Assembly (NCBI GenBank): GCA_022509205.1
Contig: JAFLTR010000004.1
Location: 1 to 64,000, forward strand
Length of the DNA stretch: 64,000 nucleotides
Reading direction: 5' to 3'
Origin: Muribaculaceae bacterium
GTDB taxonomy: Bacteria; Bacteroidota; Bacteroidia; Bacteroidales; Muribaculaceae
Positions 35,264-45,200 of this stretch are shown one piece after another. A program made the translations under genes and the position numbers. Each line of letters starts with the position of its first letter. The stretch's first letter is position 1. A model generated the notes under the pieces. The model was not told the DNA's origin. It saw only the letters and a list, made by a program, of their open reading frames with translations, and ran no database searches.

Positions 35264-37111
35264 ATGAATATGAAAGCGATAAAAAACAGTTGTATATTTT
35301 CCGCCTTGTTTTTAGGTGGGTTCTTCATGCAAGGCGTGGCAGTGGCGGCCGAGGGTGTAGAGGTTAGGCACCTCGGTCCCACCCATACCCTGGTAAAAGT
35401 CACCGGTGACAACAATTATCTTCTGCTCCCTGTGCAGGAAGTATTTGAGGATGATGCCCGCATCAATGTGCTCGCAGATGGTAAAATCGCCGAAACCATC
35501 TATGTGAGACTATCGCGCACTAAAACCGACTACACAGTGCCTTTCGACCTCACTCCTTACAAAGGTAGAAATGTGGTGCTCAATATCGTCACCAACCAGA
35601 ACCGAAATTCTGTAAGAGATGCCCAAGACGATGTCTGCTGGGATGAAATGGTTCTTACCGACAATTTCGACACCACCAACACCGAGTTGCAATGGCGCCC
35701 GGTCTACCATCACACCCCTCTTTATGGATGGATGAACGATCCCAACGGAATGTTTTATAAAGACGGAGTGTGGCACCTCTATTATCAGAAAAATCCTTAC
35801 GGTTCTAAATGGCAGAACATGACTTGGGGCCATTCCACATCAACTGACCTTGTGAATTGGACTGCACAACCCGACGCCATTAAACCTGACGGACTCGGAT
35901 CGATATTCAGTGGTAGCGCTGTTGTGGACCATGACAATACAGCAGGTTACGGTAAAGATGCAGTGATCGCCCTGTTCACTTCGGCCGGAACATCGCAGAT
36001 GCAGAGCATGGCACACAGCAACGACAACGGTCAAACATTCCTTGTCTATCCGGGCAATCCAATTATAACACTTGACTCAGAGGCAAGAGACCCCAATATG
36101 TTCTGGAATAATGAAACCGGGGAATGGAATCTCATACTTGCACATGCCCTTGAAAAGGAAATGCTTATTTTCACTTCTCCCGACCTTAAAGAATGGACTC
36201 TGCAAAGCTCATTCGGCAAAGGGCTTGGAGCACAGGAGGGAGTGTGGGAATGTCCCGATCTTTTCCCGCTTACAATTCCGGGCAGCGACAAAACCAAATG
36301 GGTGCTTCTTTGCAACATCAATCCGGGAGGTCCGTTTGGCGGTAGCGGAATCCAATACTTTATCGGCGATTTCGATGGCAAGAAATTCACAAGCGACACC
36401 AATCCCGACGGCACAGTGGCTACAAAATGGCTCGACTTCGGCAAAGACAATTATGCTGTGGTCAGCTGGAGCAATGCTCCCGAAGGACGCCGACCCGTGA
36501 TCGGCTGGATGAGCAACTGGCAATATGCAGCCGATGTCCCGACAATACAATTCCGAAGTGCAAACACGCTGCCCCGAGAAATGGAACTTTTCTCCGATGC
36601 CGACGGTGAGCTCCGTGTAGCTTCAGTCCCCTCTCCCGAACTTGCAAAAATCAGAGGGAAAGTGATTTCCACTGCCGACAACAAGAAGATTTCCGGCAAG
36701 CCATCAAGCTATAAACTTCCGGCAGACGGAATCTGTGAAATCGATATGACTTTCCAGGCTAAGGAGAACGATCTCGTCACCCTCACAATCGACAATCCTA
36801 AAGGTGAAAAGGTGATTATGAAATATGACGCAAAGAACCATACAATGTCGTTCGACCGTAAGGAAAGCGGCGTGGTAGACTTCAATACAAAATTCCCGGC
36901 CGTCACCTCCGCTCCCACTTTTGAGAAAGATGGCAAAATTAACCTCAGGATCTTTATCGACCGTTCAAGCATGGAAATGTTCGGTAACAACGGACAATTC
37001 GTGATGACCAACCTTGTATTTCCTGAAAATCCCTATACCTCTCTTTCTCTGGAATCAAAGAATGGCACGGCCCAACTTGATTCTCTGAAAGTCTATAGCC
37101 TAAACATTTAA
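35264..37111 (+). CDS. GH32 fructan exo-hydrolase with N-terminal DUF4980-type domain
   Basis: A 615-residue exported enzyme that releases fructose from levan, inulin or sucrose-type chains. The start at 35264 gives a standard signal peptide (cleavage near residue 29, AVAA-E); the frame further upstream overlaps the predicted promoter. Residues about 30-135 form the N-terminal beta domain typical of Bacteroides GH32 enzymes (DUF4980). The five-bladed propeller holds the nucleophile D159 in WMNDPNG, the transition-state stabiliser D276 in RDPNMF and the acid/base E329 in WECPD. A beta-sandwich closes the protein. There is no lipobox, so it is probably periplasmic, as for exo-acting members (compare BT1759 and BT1765). 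It leads the operon with the transporter 24 bases downstream. Confidence 0.92.
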   Translation: MNMKAIKNSCIFSALFLGGFFMQGVAVAAEGVEVRHLGPTHTLVKVTGDNNYLLLPVQEVFEDDARINVLADGKIAETIYVRLSRTKTDYTVPFDLTPYKGRNVVLNIVTNQNRNSVRDAQDDVCWDEMVLTDNFDTTNTELQWRPVYHHTPLYGWMNDPNGMFYKDGVWHLYYQKNPYGSKWQNMTWGHSTSTDLVNWTAQPDAIKPDGLGSIFSGSAVVDHDNTAGYGKDAVIALFTSAGTSQMQSMAHSNDNGQTFLVYPGNPIITLDSEARDPNMFWNNETGEWNLILAHALEKEMLIFTSPDLKEWTLQSSFGKGLGAQEGVWECPDLFPLTIPGSDKTKWVLLCNINPGGPFGGSGIQYFIGDFDGKKFTSDTNPDGTVATKWLDFGKDNYAVVSWSNAPEGRRPVIGWMSNWQYAADVPTIQFRSANTLPREMELFSDADGELRVASVPSPELAKIRGKVISTADNKKISGKPSSYKLPADGICEIDMTFQAKENDLVTLTIDNPKGEKVIMKYDAKNHTMSFDRKESGVVDFNTKFPAVTSAPTFEKDGKINLRIFIDRSSMEMFGNNGQFVMTNLVFPENPYTSLSLESKNGTAQLDSLKVYSLNI

Positions 37112-37135
37112 TAATCTAAATGACTAAATAATATC

Positions 37136-38341
37136 ATGGACGCCTCAGTTAACAATTCTCTTGTGGTGGATAAAAAATCCTCCCTCATGCAGATCGTGCC
37201 GGTGATGCTTTGCTTCTTTGCTATGGGTTTCGTAGACCTTATCGGCACGGCAAAAGACTATGTGCAAAACGATTTTAATATGAGCGAAAGTCTCGCCGGA
37301 TGGTTACCTTCAATCGTTTTCTTCTGGTTTTTTGTAATTTCAGTTCCCACCGGTATCCTCATGAACAAGATCGGCCGAAAAAAGACCGTATTGCTCTCTC
37401 TGGTGGTGACAACACTGGCATTGATAATCCCGATCTGCGGCAACAGCCTTGCCCTCATAATTATTGGTTTCTGCCTGCTTGGTATCGGTAATGCTATCAT
37501 GCAGACATCACTTAATCCCCTTGTAAGTAACCTTATCTCCAATGATAAACTTGCCTCAACGCTGACTTTTGGTCAGTTTATCAAAGCCATTGCATCAGCA
37601 ATTACTCCGTTGATGGTGGCATGGGGGGCAACGGAAGCAATTCCGACTTTCGGACATGGATGGAAAGGATTTATGGCTATTTATGCCATCATCAGTTTCC
37701 TCTCTATAGCAGTGCTTGCTGCCACTCCCATCAAAGAGGAGAAACCTGACAAGGCTTCCGGAATAGTGGAAAGTATCAAATTGCTTGGTTCTCCCTTCAT
37801 TTTCCTCTGTTTCGTAGGTATCTTCTGTCACGTCGGGATAGATGTGGGCACAAATACATACGGCAAGAAAATCCTTATGGATCTTCAGAATCTCTCCCCT
37901 GAAGCCGACGCAGTGGTATTCACCACCATACTTTATTTCATTTTCCGTCTGACGGGCACATTCATCGGCACTTTTCTACTTAGACTGATGAGCCAGAAAC
38001 TCTTCTTCCTTATTAGCGTAGTGATGATGATAGGTGCAATGGTCATATTCTTCACCTGCAGCTCCGTAGCGGCTATTTACACAGGTATTGCCTTGGTGGG
38101 ATTCGGCAACTCCAACATCTTCGCGATAGTCTTCTCACAGTCGCTTGAAGCAAAACCGAAAGAGAGAAACGAAGTGTCGGGTCTTATGATCATGGGTCTT
38201 GTGGGAGGCGCCGCTTTCTCAGGTGTGATGGGTTATGCCTACGACCTTTTCGGAGGTATAGGAGGAGCCATTGCAGTTATTTCTGTGGGTGTGCTGTATC
38301 TTTTATTCTTCACGACTCGCATCCGCAAACCGGCTATGTAA
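37136..38341 (+). CDS. Fructose/sugar MFS transporter, FucP-like
   Basis: A 401-residue inner-membrane protein with about 12 hydrophobic segments. Features of the FucP/glucose-galactose branch of the MFS are MGFVDLIGTAKDYV in the first helix, the loop motif NKIGRKKT after the second, and the NAIMQTSLNPLVSN stretch in the fourth. In the levan locus of B. thetaiotaomicron the matching position is held by BT1758, which carries fructose across the inner membrane. Its place between a GH32 enzyme and a fructokinase argues for fructose here as well; the substrate is inferred from context. Confidence 0.88.
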   Translation: MDASVNNSLVVDKKSSLMQIVPVMLCFFAMGFVDLIGTAKDYVQNDFNMSESLAGWLPSIVFFWFFVISVPTGILMNKIGRKKTVLLSLVVTTLALIIPICGNSLALIIIGFCLLGIGNAIMQTSLNPLVSNLISNDKLASTLTFGQFIKAIASAITPLMVAWGATEAIPTFGHGWKGFMAIYAIISFLSIAVLAATPIKEEKPDKASGIVESIKLLGSPFIFLCFVGIFCHVGIDVGTNTYGKKILMDLQNLSPEADAVVFTTILYFIFRLTGTFIGTFLLRLMSQKLFFLISVVMMIGAMVIFFTCSSVAAIYTGIALVGFGNSNIFAIVFSQSLEAKPKERNEVSGLMIMGLVGGAAFSGVMGYAYDLFGGIGGAIAVISVGVLYLLFFTTRIRKPAM

Positions 38342-38376
38342 GGATTAATCTAAATAAACTGAAAAACTAAAACGCC

Positions 38377-39258
38377 ATGAATAATAAAATTGTAGTAGGA
38401 ATGGGGGAAGCCCTCTGGGATGTATTGCCCGAAGGGAAAAAAATCGGAGGAGCCCCTGCAAATTTTGCTTATCACGTTTCTCAATTCGGTCTTCCTTCCT
38501 GTGCAGTGAGCGCAGTCGGAAACGATCCTCTCGGCAAAGAAATAATTGAGAATCTCACATCTAAAGGTTTAAATTTCAGCCTTGCTGAAGTGCCTTACCC
38601 GACCGGGACAGTGCAAGTGGAAATCGACCAGGCCGGTGTGCCACAGTATGACATAAAGGAGAATGTAGCATGGGATAATATACCTTTCACGGATAATTTA
38701 CTTGAACTTGCCAAAAAGACAAGTGCTTTCTGTTTCGGTTCCCTTGCACAACGCAACATAGTATCTCGCCAGACTATCAATGAATTCCTTGATGCGATGC
38801 CAAAGAACGAAGATTCTCTTGTGGTTTTCGACGTAAACCTTCGTCAAGGATTCTACACAAAAGAGATACTCTGCAATTCGATGGAGAAATGCAATATTCT
38901 TAAGATAAACGATGAGGAGCTGGTGACAGTGAGCCGCATGTTCGGCTATCCCGGAATCGACCTTCAAGACAAGTGTTGGATTCTTTTAGGGAAATACAAT
39001 CTAAAGATGCTGATTCTGACCTGCGGAATCAACGGCAGCTATGTCTTCACTCCCGGAAGCGTTTCCTTCCTGCCGACTCCTAAAGTGGAAGTGGAAGACA
39101 CGGTTGGTGCCGGTGACTCATTCACGGCAGCCTTTATAGCAAGTATCCTGAAAGGCCTTTCAGTGGCGGAAGCCCATCATAAGGCTGTGGAAACCTCAGC
39201 ATACGTCTGCACTCAGAAAGGGGCTATGCCGAAACTTCCGAAATCAATCACAGAATAA
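38377..39258 (+). CDS. Fructokinase, PfkB family
   Basis: A 293-residue cytoplasmic sugar kinase of the ribokinase/PfkB fold. The substrate-binding start (GMGEALWDVLP, then KIGGAPANFAYH) and the signature DTVGAGDSFTAAF, with D247 as catalytic base, are clear. The GGAPANFA form is typical of fructokinases. It is third in the operon after the GH32 enzyme and MFS transporter, equivalent to BT1757, and would phosphorylate imported fructose for glycolysis. I see no strong terminator after it; the convergent nadK ends 41 bases away. Confidence 0.92.
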   Translation: MNNKIVVGMGEALWDVLPEGKKIGGAPANFAYHVSQFGLPSCAVSAVGNDPLGKEIIENLTSKGLNFSLAEVPYPTGTVQVEIDQAGVPQYDIKENVAWDNIPFTDNLLELAKKTSAFCFGSLAQRNIVSRQTINEFLDAMPKNEDSLVVFDVNLRQGFYTKEILCNSMEKCNILKINDEELVTVSRMFGYPGIDLQDKCWILLGKYNLKMLILTCGINGSYVFTPGSVSFLPTPKVEVEDTVGAGDSFTAAFIASILKGLSVAEAHHKAVETSAYVCTQKGAMPKLPKSITE

Positions 39259-39298
39259 TATCGGGGAAGCTTATAAAAACAGGTAAAAATGTCTTAGG

Positions 39299-40171
39299 TT
39301 AGTTATTCCAAAGAAGCTTCTGACGAAGGATGGAGGGGAACCCTTCATCCTTCTTTCGTATAATCAGCGCGGGGAAAGGAGCCTTTCTGACGCGAAATTC
39401 TCCCCTTGCCGGGAGCACAAAGGAACGGTCATCGATGGTAAGGATGCAATTTGCCGAACGGCTCTCCGGTTCCAGAATTATTTCCGAATCCGCCCCGGCT
39501 ACAAGGGGGCGAAGCGTCAGAGTGTGCGGAGCCACCGGAGTGAGGCACAGGCAATCTATAGTAGGCTCAATCACAGGTCCTCCGGCTGAAAGGCTGTAGG
39601 CCGTGCTACCCGTTGGCGTGCTCACAATCAGTCCGTCGCCTCGATATTCGGCAAGGAAGCTTCCATTGACAGTGGCTTTCACGTGGAGCATTGAAGAGCC
39701 ATAACGCATCAGGGCCATTTCATTCAGCGCATAATGCCAACGGTCAGCCGGTAATTCCGGGGAGGAAATCTCAAGAAGCATCCTCTTCTCTATCCTCACA
39801 TTTCCCTGACAGACGTGACGCAACATATCTTCAGCTTCAGGCAAGCCACAAGTAGCCAGAAAACCAAGGTGACCCGTATTGACCCCTAAAATGGGTATCT
39901 GCCGCTCCCTGATCCAGCGCGCAGCCCTGAGGAAAGTTCCGTCGCCTCCGAGACTCATCACTAATGAGACCCCGGGGGGAATATGGTCGCATGGCACCGA
40001 ATGCCTTGTATCAACACCGTTTCCCTCCAGATATGCGGCAAATTTCGTATATATGAAAATCCGGAACCCGGCTTCCTCCAGAAAAGAGAAAAGCCGCGGC
40101 AATTGTCCGAGAGAATCGGGTTGCCGGCGGCTTCCGTAGATCGCTATTTTATTACTGTTTTCCACTGTCAA
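39299..40171 (-). CDS. nadK: NAD kinase
   Basis: A 290-residue enzyme that phosphorylates NAD to NADP. The GGDGTFLRAAR motif (residues about 75-85), the NTGHLGFLA stretch and the Gly-rich GDGLIVSTPTGSTAYSLSAGGP motif are diagnostic. Length is standard. The CBS-domain gene lies 48 bases upstream on the same strand, so the two may be co-transcribed. Confidence 0.97.
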   Translation of the reverse strand: MTVENSNKIAIYGSRRQPDSLGQLPRLFSFLEEAGFRIFIYTKFAAYLEGNGVDTRHSVPCDHIPPGVSLVMSLGGDGTFLRAARWIRERQIPILGVNTGHLGFLATCGLPEAEDMLRHVCQGNVRIEKRMLLEISSPELPADRWHYALNEMALMRYGSSMLHVKATVNGSFLAEYRGDGLIVSTPTGSTAYSLSAGGPVIEPTIDCLCLTPVAPHTLTLRPLVAGADSEIILEPESRSANCILTIDDRSFVLPARGEFRVRKAPFPALIIRKKDEGFPSILRQKLLWNN

Positions 40172-40219
40172 TTCTTATTATCCTCTACCTCCCGATCATG
40201 AGGGAAGGATTTACGAGTG

Positions 40220-40729
40220 TCATACATTCATCAAAGCCTGAAGCGACAGGAGACGCTCTGTGGCTATATCCATCCTTTGGAAATCATCGCCACCGGAATG
40301 AGCCTCCACAACATGATATCCATAGCGTTCAAGACTCCTCACTGCGGCAGTCGGATCGGAATGTCTAACCCTGAGAGTCACGATCATCCTGCCGTTGTCG
40401 GAGGGTGCACTTAGCAAGTCAACTAAATGTGCGTCGGAATCCTCCACTGCATGCGCAAGCACACTGGCACTATAATCCTCCGGGGTACATTCCACGGCTA
40501 TGACGCTGCAATCGTCGCGTGGAGCTATCATCCTTCCGATGCCGGCAAGAAGAGAGGTCTCGTCGATTATCCCCACAGCTTCTCCACCCTCGATGACTGT
40601 CAGCTCATGCTTGTCTGTATCAAGGAGACGTGGGATTATATCGAGAAGCGGCATCTCGGAATCCACCTTTATTGTAGGCAGAGCATCTTTTTCTGGTTGT
40701 TTAATTGATAATATATCTTTGGCTGTCAT
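40220..40729 (-). CDS. CBS-domain protein
   Basis: A 169-residue cytoplasmic protein. Residues about 1-75 form one CBS-type unit (MTAKDILSIKQPEKDALPTI, LLDTDKHELTVIEGGEAVGIIDETSLL), and residues about 75-150 look ACT-like (VIAVECTPEDYSASVLAHAVEDS, then IVTLRVRHSDPTAAVRSLERYGYHVVEA). CBS domains usually bind adenine nucleotides; an ACT partner suggests small-molecule sensing. It stands between nadK and the divergent pdxJ, an arrangement seen in several Bacteroidales. A regulatory link to nadK is only a guess. Confidence 0.75.
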   Translation of the reverse strand: MTAKDILSIKQPEKDALPTIKVDSEMPLLDIIPRLLDTDKHELTVIEGGEAVGIIDETSLLAGIGRMIAPRDDCSVIAVECTPEDYSASVLAHAVEDSDAHLVDLLSAPSDNGRMIVTLRVRHSDPTAAVRSLERYGYHVVEAHSGGDDFQRMDIATERLLSLQALMNV

Positions 40730-40736
40730 TGTAATA

Positions 40737-40768
40737 ATTGTCTCTTCCCCTAATTTTTGCTATTTTTG
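40737..40768 (+). promoter_or_regulatory. Promoter of pdxJ
   Basis: ATTG (40737-40740), a 20-base spacer and TATTTTTG (40761-40768) fit the consensus with one change in the -33 box. The leader to pdxJ would be about 66 bases. Confidence 0.55.
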
Positions 40769-40773
40769 CAATT

Positions 40774-40781
40774 CAAAATTA
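40774..40781 (-). promoter_or_regulatory. Candidate divergent -7 element for the CBS-nadK genes
   Basis: On the minus strand TAATTTTG lies 45 bases before the CBS-protein ATG and only 5 bases from the pdxJ -7 box. No -33 TTTG is seen, so it is a weaker call. Confidence 0.35.
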
Positions 40782-40841
40782 CAAATTTTATGCCGAAAAA
40801 TCCGTTTTGAGATTAAAAAGGATAAATTTTCTCTAAAAAAG

Positions 40842-41558
40842 ATGACTCGTCTAAGTGTAAATATCAATAAAGTAGCCACATTACGCAATGCACGCGGAGA
40901 GAATGTGCCCGATGTAGTGAAGTTTGCTGAAGACTGTGAAAAATTCGGAGCCGAAGGAATAACTGTCCATCCTCGTCCCGACGGGCGCCACATCACCTTC
41001 GACGATGTGGTGAAGTTGAAAGAAATTGTCACCACCGAATTCAATATCGAGGGTTATCCTTCAAAAGAATTCATGGAACTCGTCTTGAAAGTCAAGCCGA
41101 CTCAGGTCACTCTTGTTCCCGATCCGCCGGGCGCTCTCACATCGAATGATGGCTGGGACACGGTTGTGAATCAAGTGGCCTTGAAGAATATTTGTTCCAT
41201 TTTGCGGGAAAATAATATCCGGAGCTCTATTTTTGTGAATCCCCGGGGCGAGATGGTGGTTGGAGCAGCCAATGCAGGAGCCGACCGAGTCGAACTCTAC
41301 ACAAAACCTTACGCCGATTTATATCGCGAAGATAGGGAATTTGCTATTGCTCCTTATATTGAGGCGGCTACCGTCGCAAGAGAAGCCGGCCTGGGGCTTA
41401 ATGCCGGACATGACCTCAATCTTGAGAATCTGGCATATTTCGCCGAGATGATTCCCTGGCTCGATGAGGTGAGCATAGGTCACGCATTGATCTCCGACGC
41501 CCTCTATTACGGTATCGAAGATACTATACGCCGGTATAAAGAAGAATTAAAGCATTGA
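40842..41558 (+). CDS. pdxJ: Pyridoxine 5'-phosphate synthase
   Basis: A 238-residue TIM-barrel enzyme for the ring-closing step of vitamin B6 synthesis. The start at 40842 matches the family N terminus (TRLSVNINKVATLRNARG); the frame extends far upstream only by chance across the divergent gene. Further marks are GITVHPRPDGRHI, QVTLVPDPPGALTSNDGWD and the C-terminal NAGHDLNLENLAYF and EVSIGHALISDALY stretches. The ExbB/TolQ-like gene begins 1 base after the stop and is surely coupled. Confidence 0.97.
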   Translation: MTRLSVNINKVATLRNARGENVPDVVKFAEDCEKFGAEGITVHPRPDGRHITFDDVVKLKEIVTTEFNIEGYPSKEFMELVLKVKPTQVTLVPDPPGALTSNDGWDTVVNQVALKNICSILRENNIRSSIFVNPRGEMVVGAANAGADRVELYTKPYADLYREDREFAIAPYIEAATVAREAGLGLNAGHDLNLENLAYFAEMIPWLDEVSIGHALISDALYYGIEDTIRRYKEELKH

Positions 41559-41559
41559 T

Positions 41560-42177
41560 ATGACTTTTTGGGAAACAATTGAGAGAGGGGAATATGTCAT
41601 GATATCCCTGGCCGTGATCTTTATCCTGATAGTGGTGATCTGGTCGGTGTGTGGCGGAACCCTACTACGTGAACGTAGGAGGTATCCCCGTCTCATGCAA
41701 AGGCTCCGCGACCATCTGGCAGAGGGCGACCTCGAAAACGCACGCCAGATCTCGCAGACATATCCCTCTCCCGGAGCTTCATCTCTGACAGCCGGACTAA
41801 ATAAGGTGGGTCAGCCAATGTCAGAAGTCAGGGAAGCTTTACGCGAAACATCTCAAATCGAGTACCAGAAGATGGAACGAGGGAGCGGATGGCTTAGAAT
41901 TCTTGCAGTAGTTTCACCTCTGTTGGGTTTGGGAGGTACACTTGTAGGGATCATTGACAGGCTTCGCGATCTGTCGGAAAGTGGAATACGAGCCGACACA
42001 GCGGCTATTTGCGGAGCTATCGCTCCTACCATTGTCACAACTGTTGTCGGACTGGGAGTCGGAGTGTTTGCTCTTATTGCCTACGCTTTCTTGAATTCCA
42101 CTATCGCATCATCCAAAAGAATCCTCGACGAATTGAATCTTGAATTCATCAATCTTCTCGAAGAGCCATCCAACTGA
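41560..42177 (+). CDS. MotA/TolQ/ExbB-family proton channel protein
   Basis: A 205-residue inner-membrane protein with three hydrophobic segments (about 13-32, 110-130 and 152-175). The family core is present: LRILAVVSPLLGLGGTLVGIIDRLRDLS, then ICGAIAPTIVTTVVGLGVGVFALIAYAFLNS. Such proteins use the proton gradient to drive TonB, TolA or gliding/T9SS-type partners through an ExbD/TolR-like subunit. In many Bacteroidales two ExbD-like genes follow directly; here the next gene is an unrelated DUF2723 protein, so its partner must lie elsewhere. It is coupled to pdxJ with a 1-base gap. Confidence 0.86.
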   Translation: MTFWETIERGEYVMISLAVIFILIVVIWSVCGGTLLRERRRYPRLMQRLRDHLAEGDLENARQISQTYPSPGASSLTAGLNKVGQPMSEVREALRETSQIEYQKMERGSGWLRILAVVSPLLGLGGTLVGIIDRLRDLSESGIRADTAAICGAIAPTIVTTVVGLGVGVFALIAYAFLNSTIASSKRILDELNLEFINLLEEPSN

Positions 42178-42261
42178 TGTTTTTGTAATTGGCAATTACA
42201 AGCCCAACCATTTTAGCTCAAGCATTATAAGATATCAAAAGAAAAAGAATCAACTAACCGC

Positions 42262-45200
42262 ATGCTTTCAAAACAATATAACCTGATCAATAATATAGGT
42301 GGCTGGCTGGTATTTGCCGTAGCCTTGATAACCTATTGGCTCACACTGGAGCCGACAGCCTCCTACTGGGATTGTGGAGAGTTCATCATACAGGCCGACA
42401 AACTGGAGGTGGGACATCCGCCGGGCAACCCCATCTTTATGCTGACAGCTCGGTTCTTCGCTAATTTTGCCACGGATGCCGGAAGTATTTCTGTGATGGT
42501 CAATGCAATGAGCGGTTTGCTTAGTGCCCTCACAATTCTGCTGCTTTTCTGGACTATCACTCACCTGATGAGACGCCTCGTTGTAAAAGACAATCAACGA
42601 AAGGAGCTCACATTGCAACAATATATCGCCATAATGGGCAGCGGTCTGGTCGGATCCTTAGCTTATTGCTGGAGTGACACTTTCTGGTTCTCCGCTGTGG
42701 AAGGTGAGGTTTACGCCTTCTCCTCTTTCTGCACGGCCCTGGTTTTCTGGCTAATTCTGAAATGGGAAGACAAGGCTGATTCACCTCATTCCGACCGCTA
42801 TCTGATACTTATCTCCTATATAATCGGTGTGAGCGTTGCAGTGCATCTGCTCAATCTGCTATGTATCCCTGCTATCGTGCTCGTATTTGCCTTCCGTAAA
42901 TGGAAAGACATGACACTCGTGAAGACACTCTTCGTATTGGTGATATCCTTTGTAATGATAGCATTGGTATTGTTCGGACTTGTGCCCGGTTTCATAAAGG
43001 TGGCACAACAGTTTGAACTTTTGTTTGTCAACGGTTTCCATCTCGGCTACAACAGCGGTGCGATTTTCTACGGACTTCTGACAGCCGGAATATTTATCTG
43101 GACCCTCAGCGAACTCTACCGTCAGCGAAGCGGATTGTGGATCCGTGTATCTTTCTTCCTGTCTCTTGCTATCTCAGGTATATTCTTCTTCGGCGACACC
43201 TTTATCATCGGTTATTTCATTCTTGCTTTTGTTGCTTTCCTGCTATTTTCCAAATATGGAAGAGAGCTCAACATAAGGGTTATGACAGTGATTATGTGGA
43301 GCATTGCAGTAATATTCGTGGGATATTCAAGCTACGCTCTGATCCTTATACGATCGAGTGCCGACACTCCGATGAATCAAAACTCTCCTGACAATGTGTT
43401 TGACCTGGCAACATATCTTAACCGGGAGCAGTATGGCGAAAATCCTTTGATTTACGGGGAGACCCTTAACTCGGCCCCCATGAAAGAGGTTGTAAATATG
43501 CAACGCGACACTGTGGCAGTGCGTGCCGACGGAAGTGCCGTGGTGCTCAACACTCCCTATTATAATTCCATAATCAATAAAGGGAAAGCTCAATATGCTA
43601 AAGGTGTGGCCGGAGCTCAACCCACATCCGAATACGGATTCCTCTCTATCGAAGAATCGCTCGACAATTCTTCGCGGGCTCAACGTGGGGGCGATTATTA
43701 TGTGCAGAAGGATTATAAGCCGGAGCCCAAACTTAATCCGGAGCTCAATATGTTCTTCCCCCGCATCTACAGCCGTGCCCACCGAGAATATTACAAGCAA
43801 TGGGTCAGACTCGACACAACTCCAGGGAATCTCGTGCCTATTTATGCCGTGGATGCTGTCACCGGAGAAAAAGTGCCGGAATACGATATACAAAGGGAAC
43901 CCGAGTATAACCAATACACCGGACGATATGTTTATCCCCAGAAGGTGGCTTATAAACCCTCTTTCGCCCAAAACCTCGCCTATTTCTTCAACTATCAGCT
44001 CACCCACATGTATCTGCGTTATTTCATGTGGAACTTTGCCGGGCGACAGAATGACATCAACAACCAGTCGGGAGAACTTGATGCGGGCAACTGGATTTCC
44101 GGAATTCCCTTCATCGACAATCCCCGTCTCGGCAATCAAAGTCTGCTTCCGGATGATTTAGGGAAAAACAATCAGGGTCACAACAAATATTATATGCTGC
44201 CTCTGTTGCTCGGTATCATCGGGCTGCTATGGCAGTCTTTTGCCGGGAAGAGAGGTATCGAACAATTCTGGATCGTTTTCTTCCTGTTCTTTATGACCGG
44301 AATCGCCATCGTGCTATATCTTAACCAGCCTCCCAACCAGCCTCGCGAACGCGACTATGCTTTCGCCGGCTCTTTCTATGCCTTTGCAATATGGATCGGC
44401 ATGGGAGTAGCTGCAATATGGCGTCTGCTGATGCTGACGTCCGGCACATTCCTAAACAAGACCACCGTTAAAACATCCGTTGGATTCCCGACTGACACTC
44501 CCGAGGGCAAAGAGATGGCCGAAAGGGAAAAGGAGGTAATGGAAATAAACTCTCCAAGGAATAATGAGGAACCGGAACAACTGGAAGCAATTGTGGATGA
44601 GCCTCAGGATCTTTGGCCTTTCTCACGATATTGCGCCATTGTGGCCGCCATAATCGGGCTCGTGATTCCGATACAGATGGTAAGCCAGACTTGGGACGAC
44701 CACGACCGTTCCGGTAGATATGCCGCCCGCGATTTTGCAATCAACTATCTGGAAAGCCTCGAACCGAATGCAATAGTTTTCTGCAACGGCGACAATGACA
44801 CCTTCCCTCTGTGGTATGCCCAAGAAGTGGAAGGAGTGAGACCTGATGTAAAGATTATAAACCTCAGTTATCTGAATTCCGACTGGTATGCCAACCAGCA
44901 ACGTAAAAAATCCTATGATGCCGAGCCTGTGAGCTTCACCGCCACTCCGGCTGATTATGCCTATGGAAAGTCGGATGTGGCGATCCTGGGTAGGGAGAGC
45001 GCACCGGCCGACCTTCTTTCAAGCCTTAAACTTTTCTATTCCGGATATGGTAAGGAATCTACCGGCTATCCCTCTTTCCCAAGCGCTGTGGTGACTATCC
45101 CGGTAGATAAGAAAGCTGTGATGGAAAGAGGCCTTGTAGCGCCCAAAGACACTTCTGAGATTGTGGATCAGATTATGATTAATCTTAGAAACACAAGGGC

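Noticed and set aside
43327..44139. 270-codon frame opposite the DUF2723 gene
   Set aside because: It is antisense to the extracytoplasmic loop of DUF2723; Ile/Val/His-rich shadow translation.
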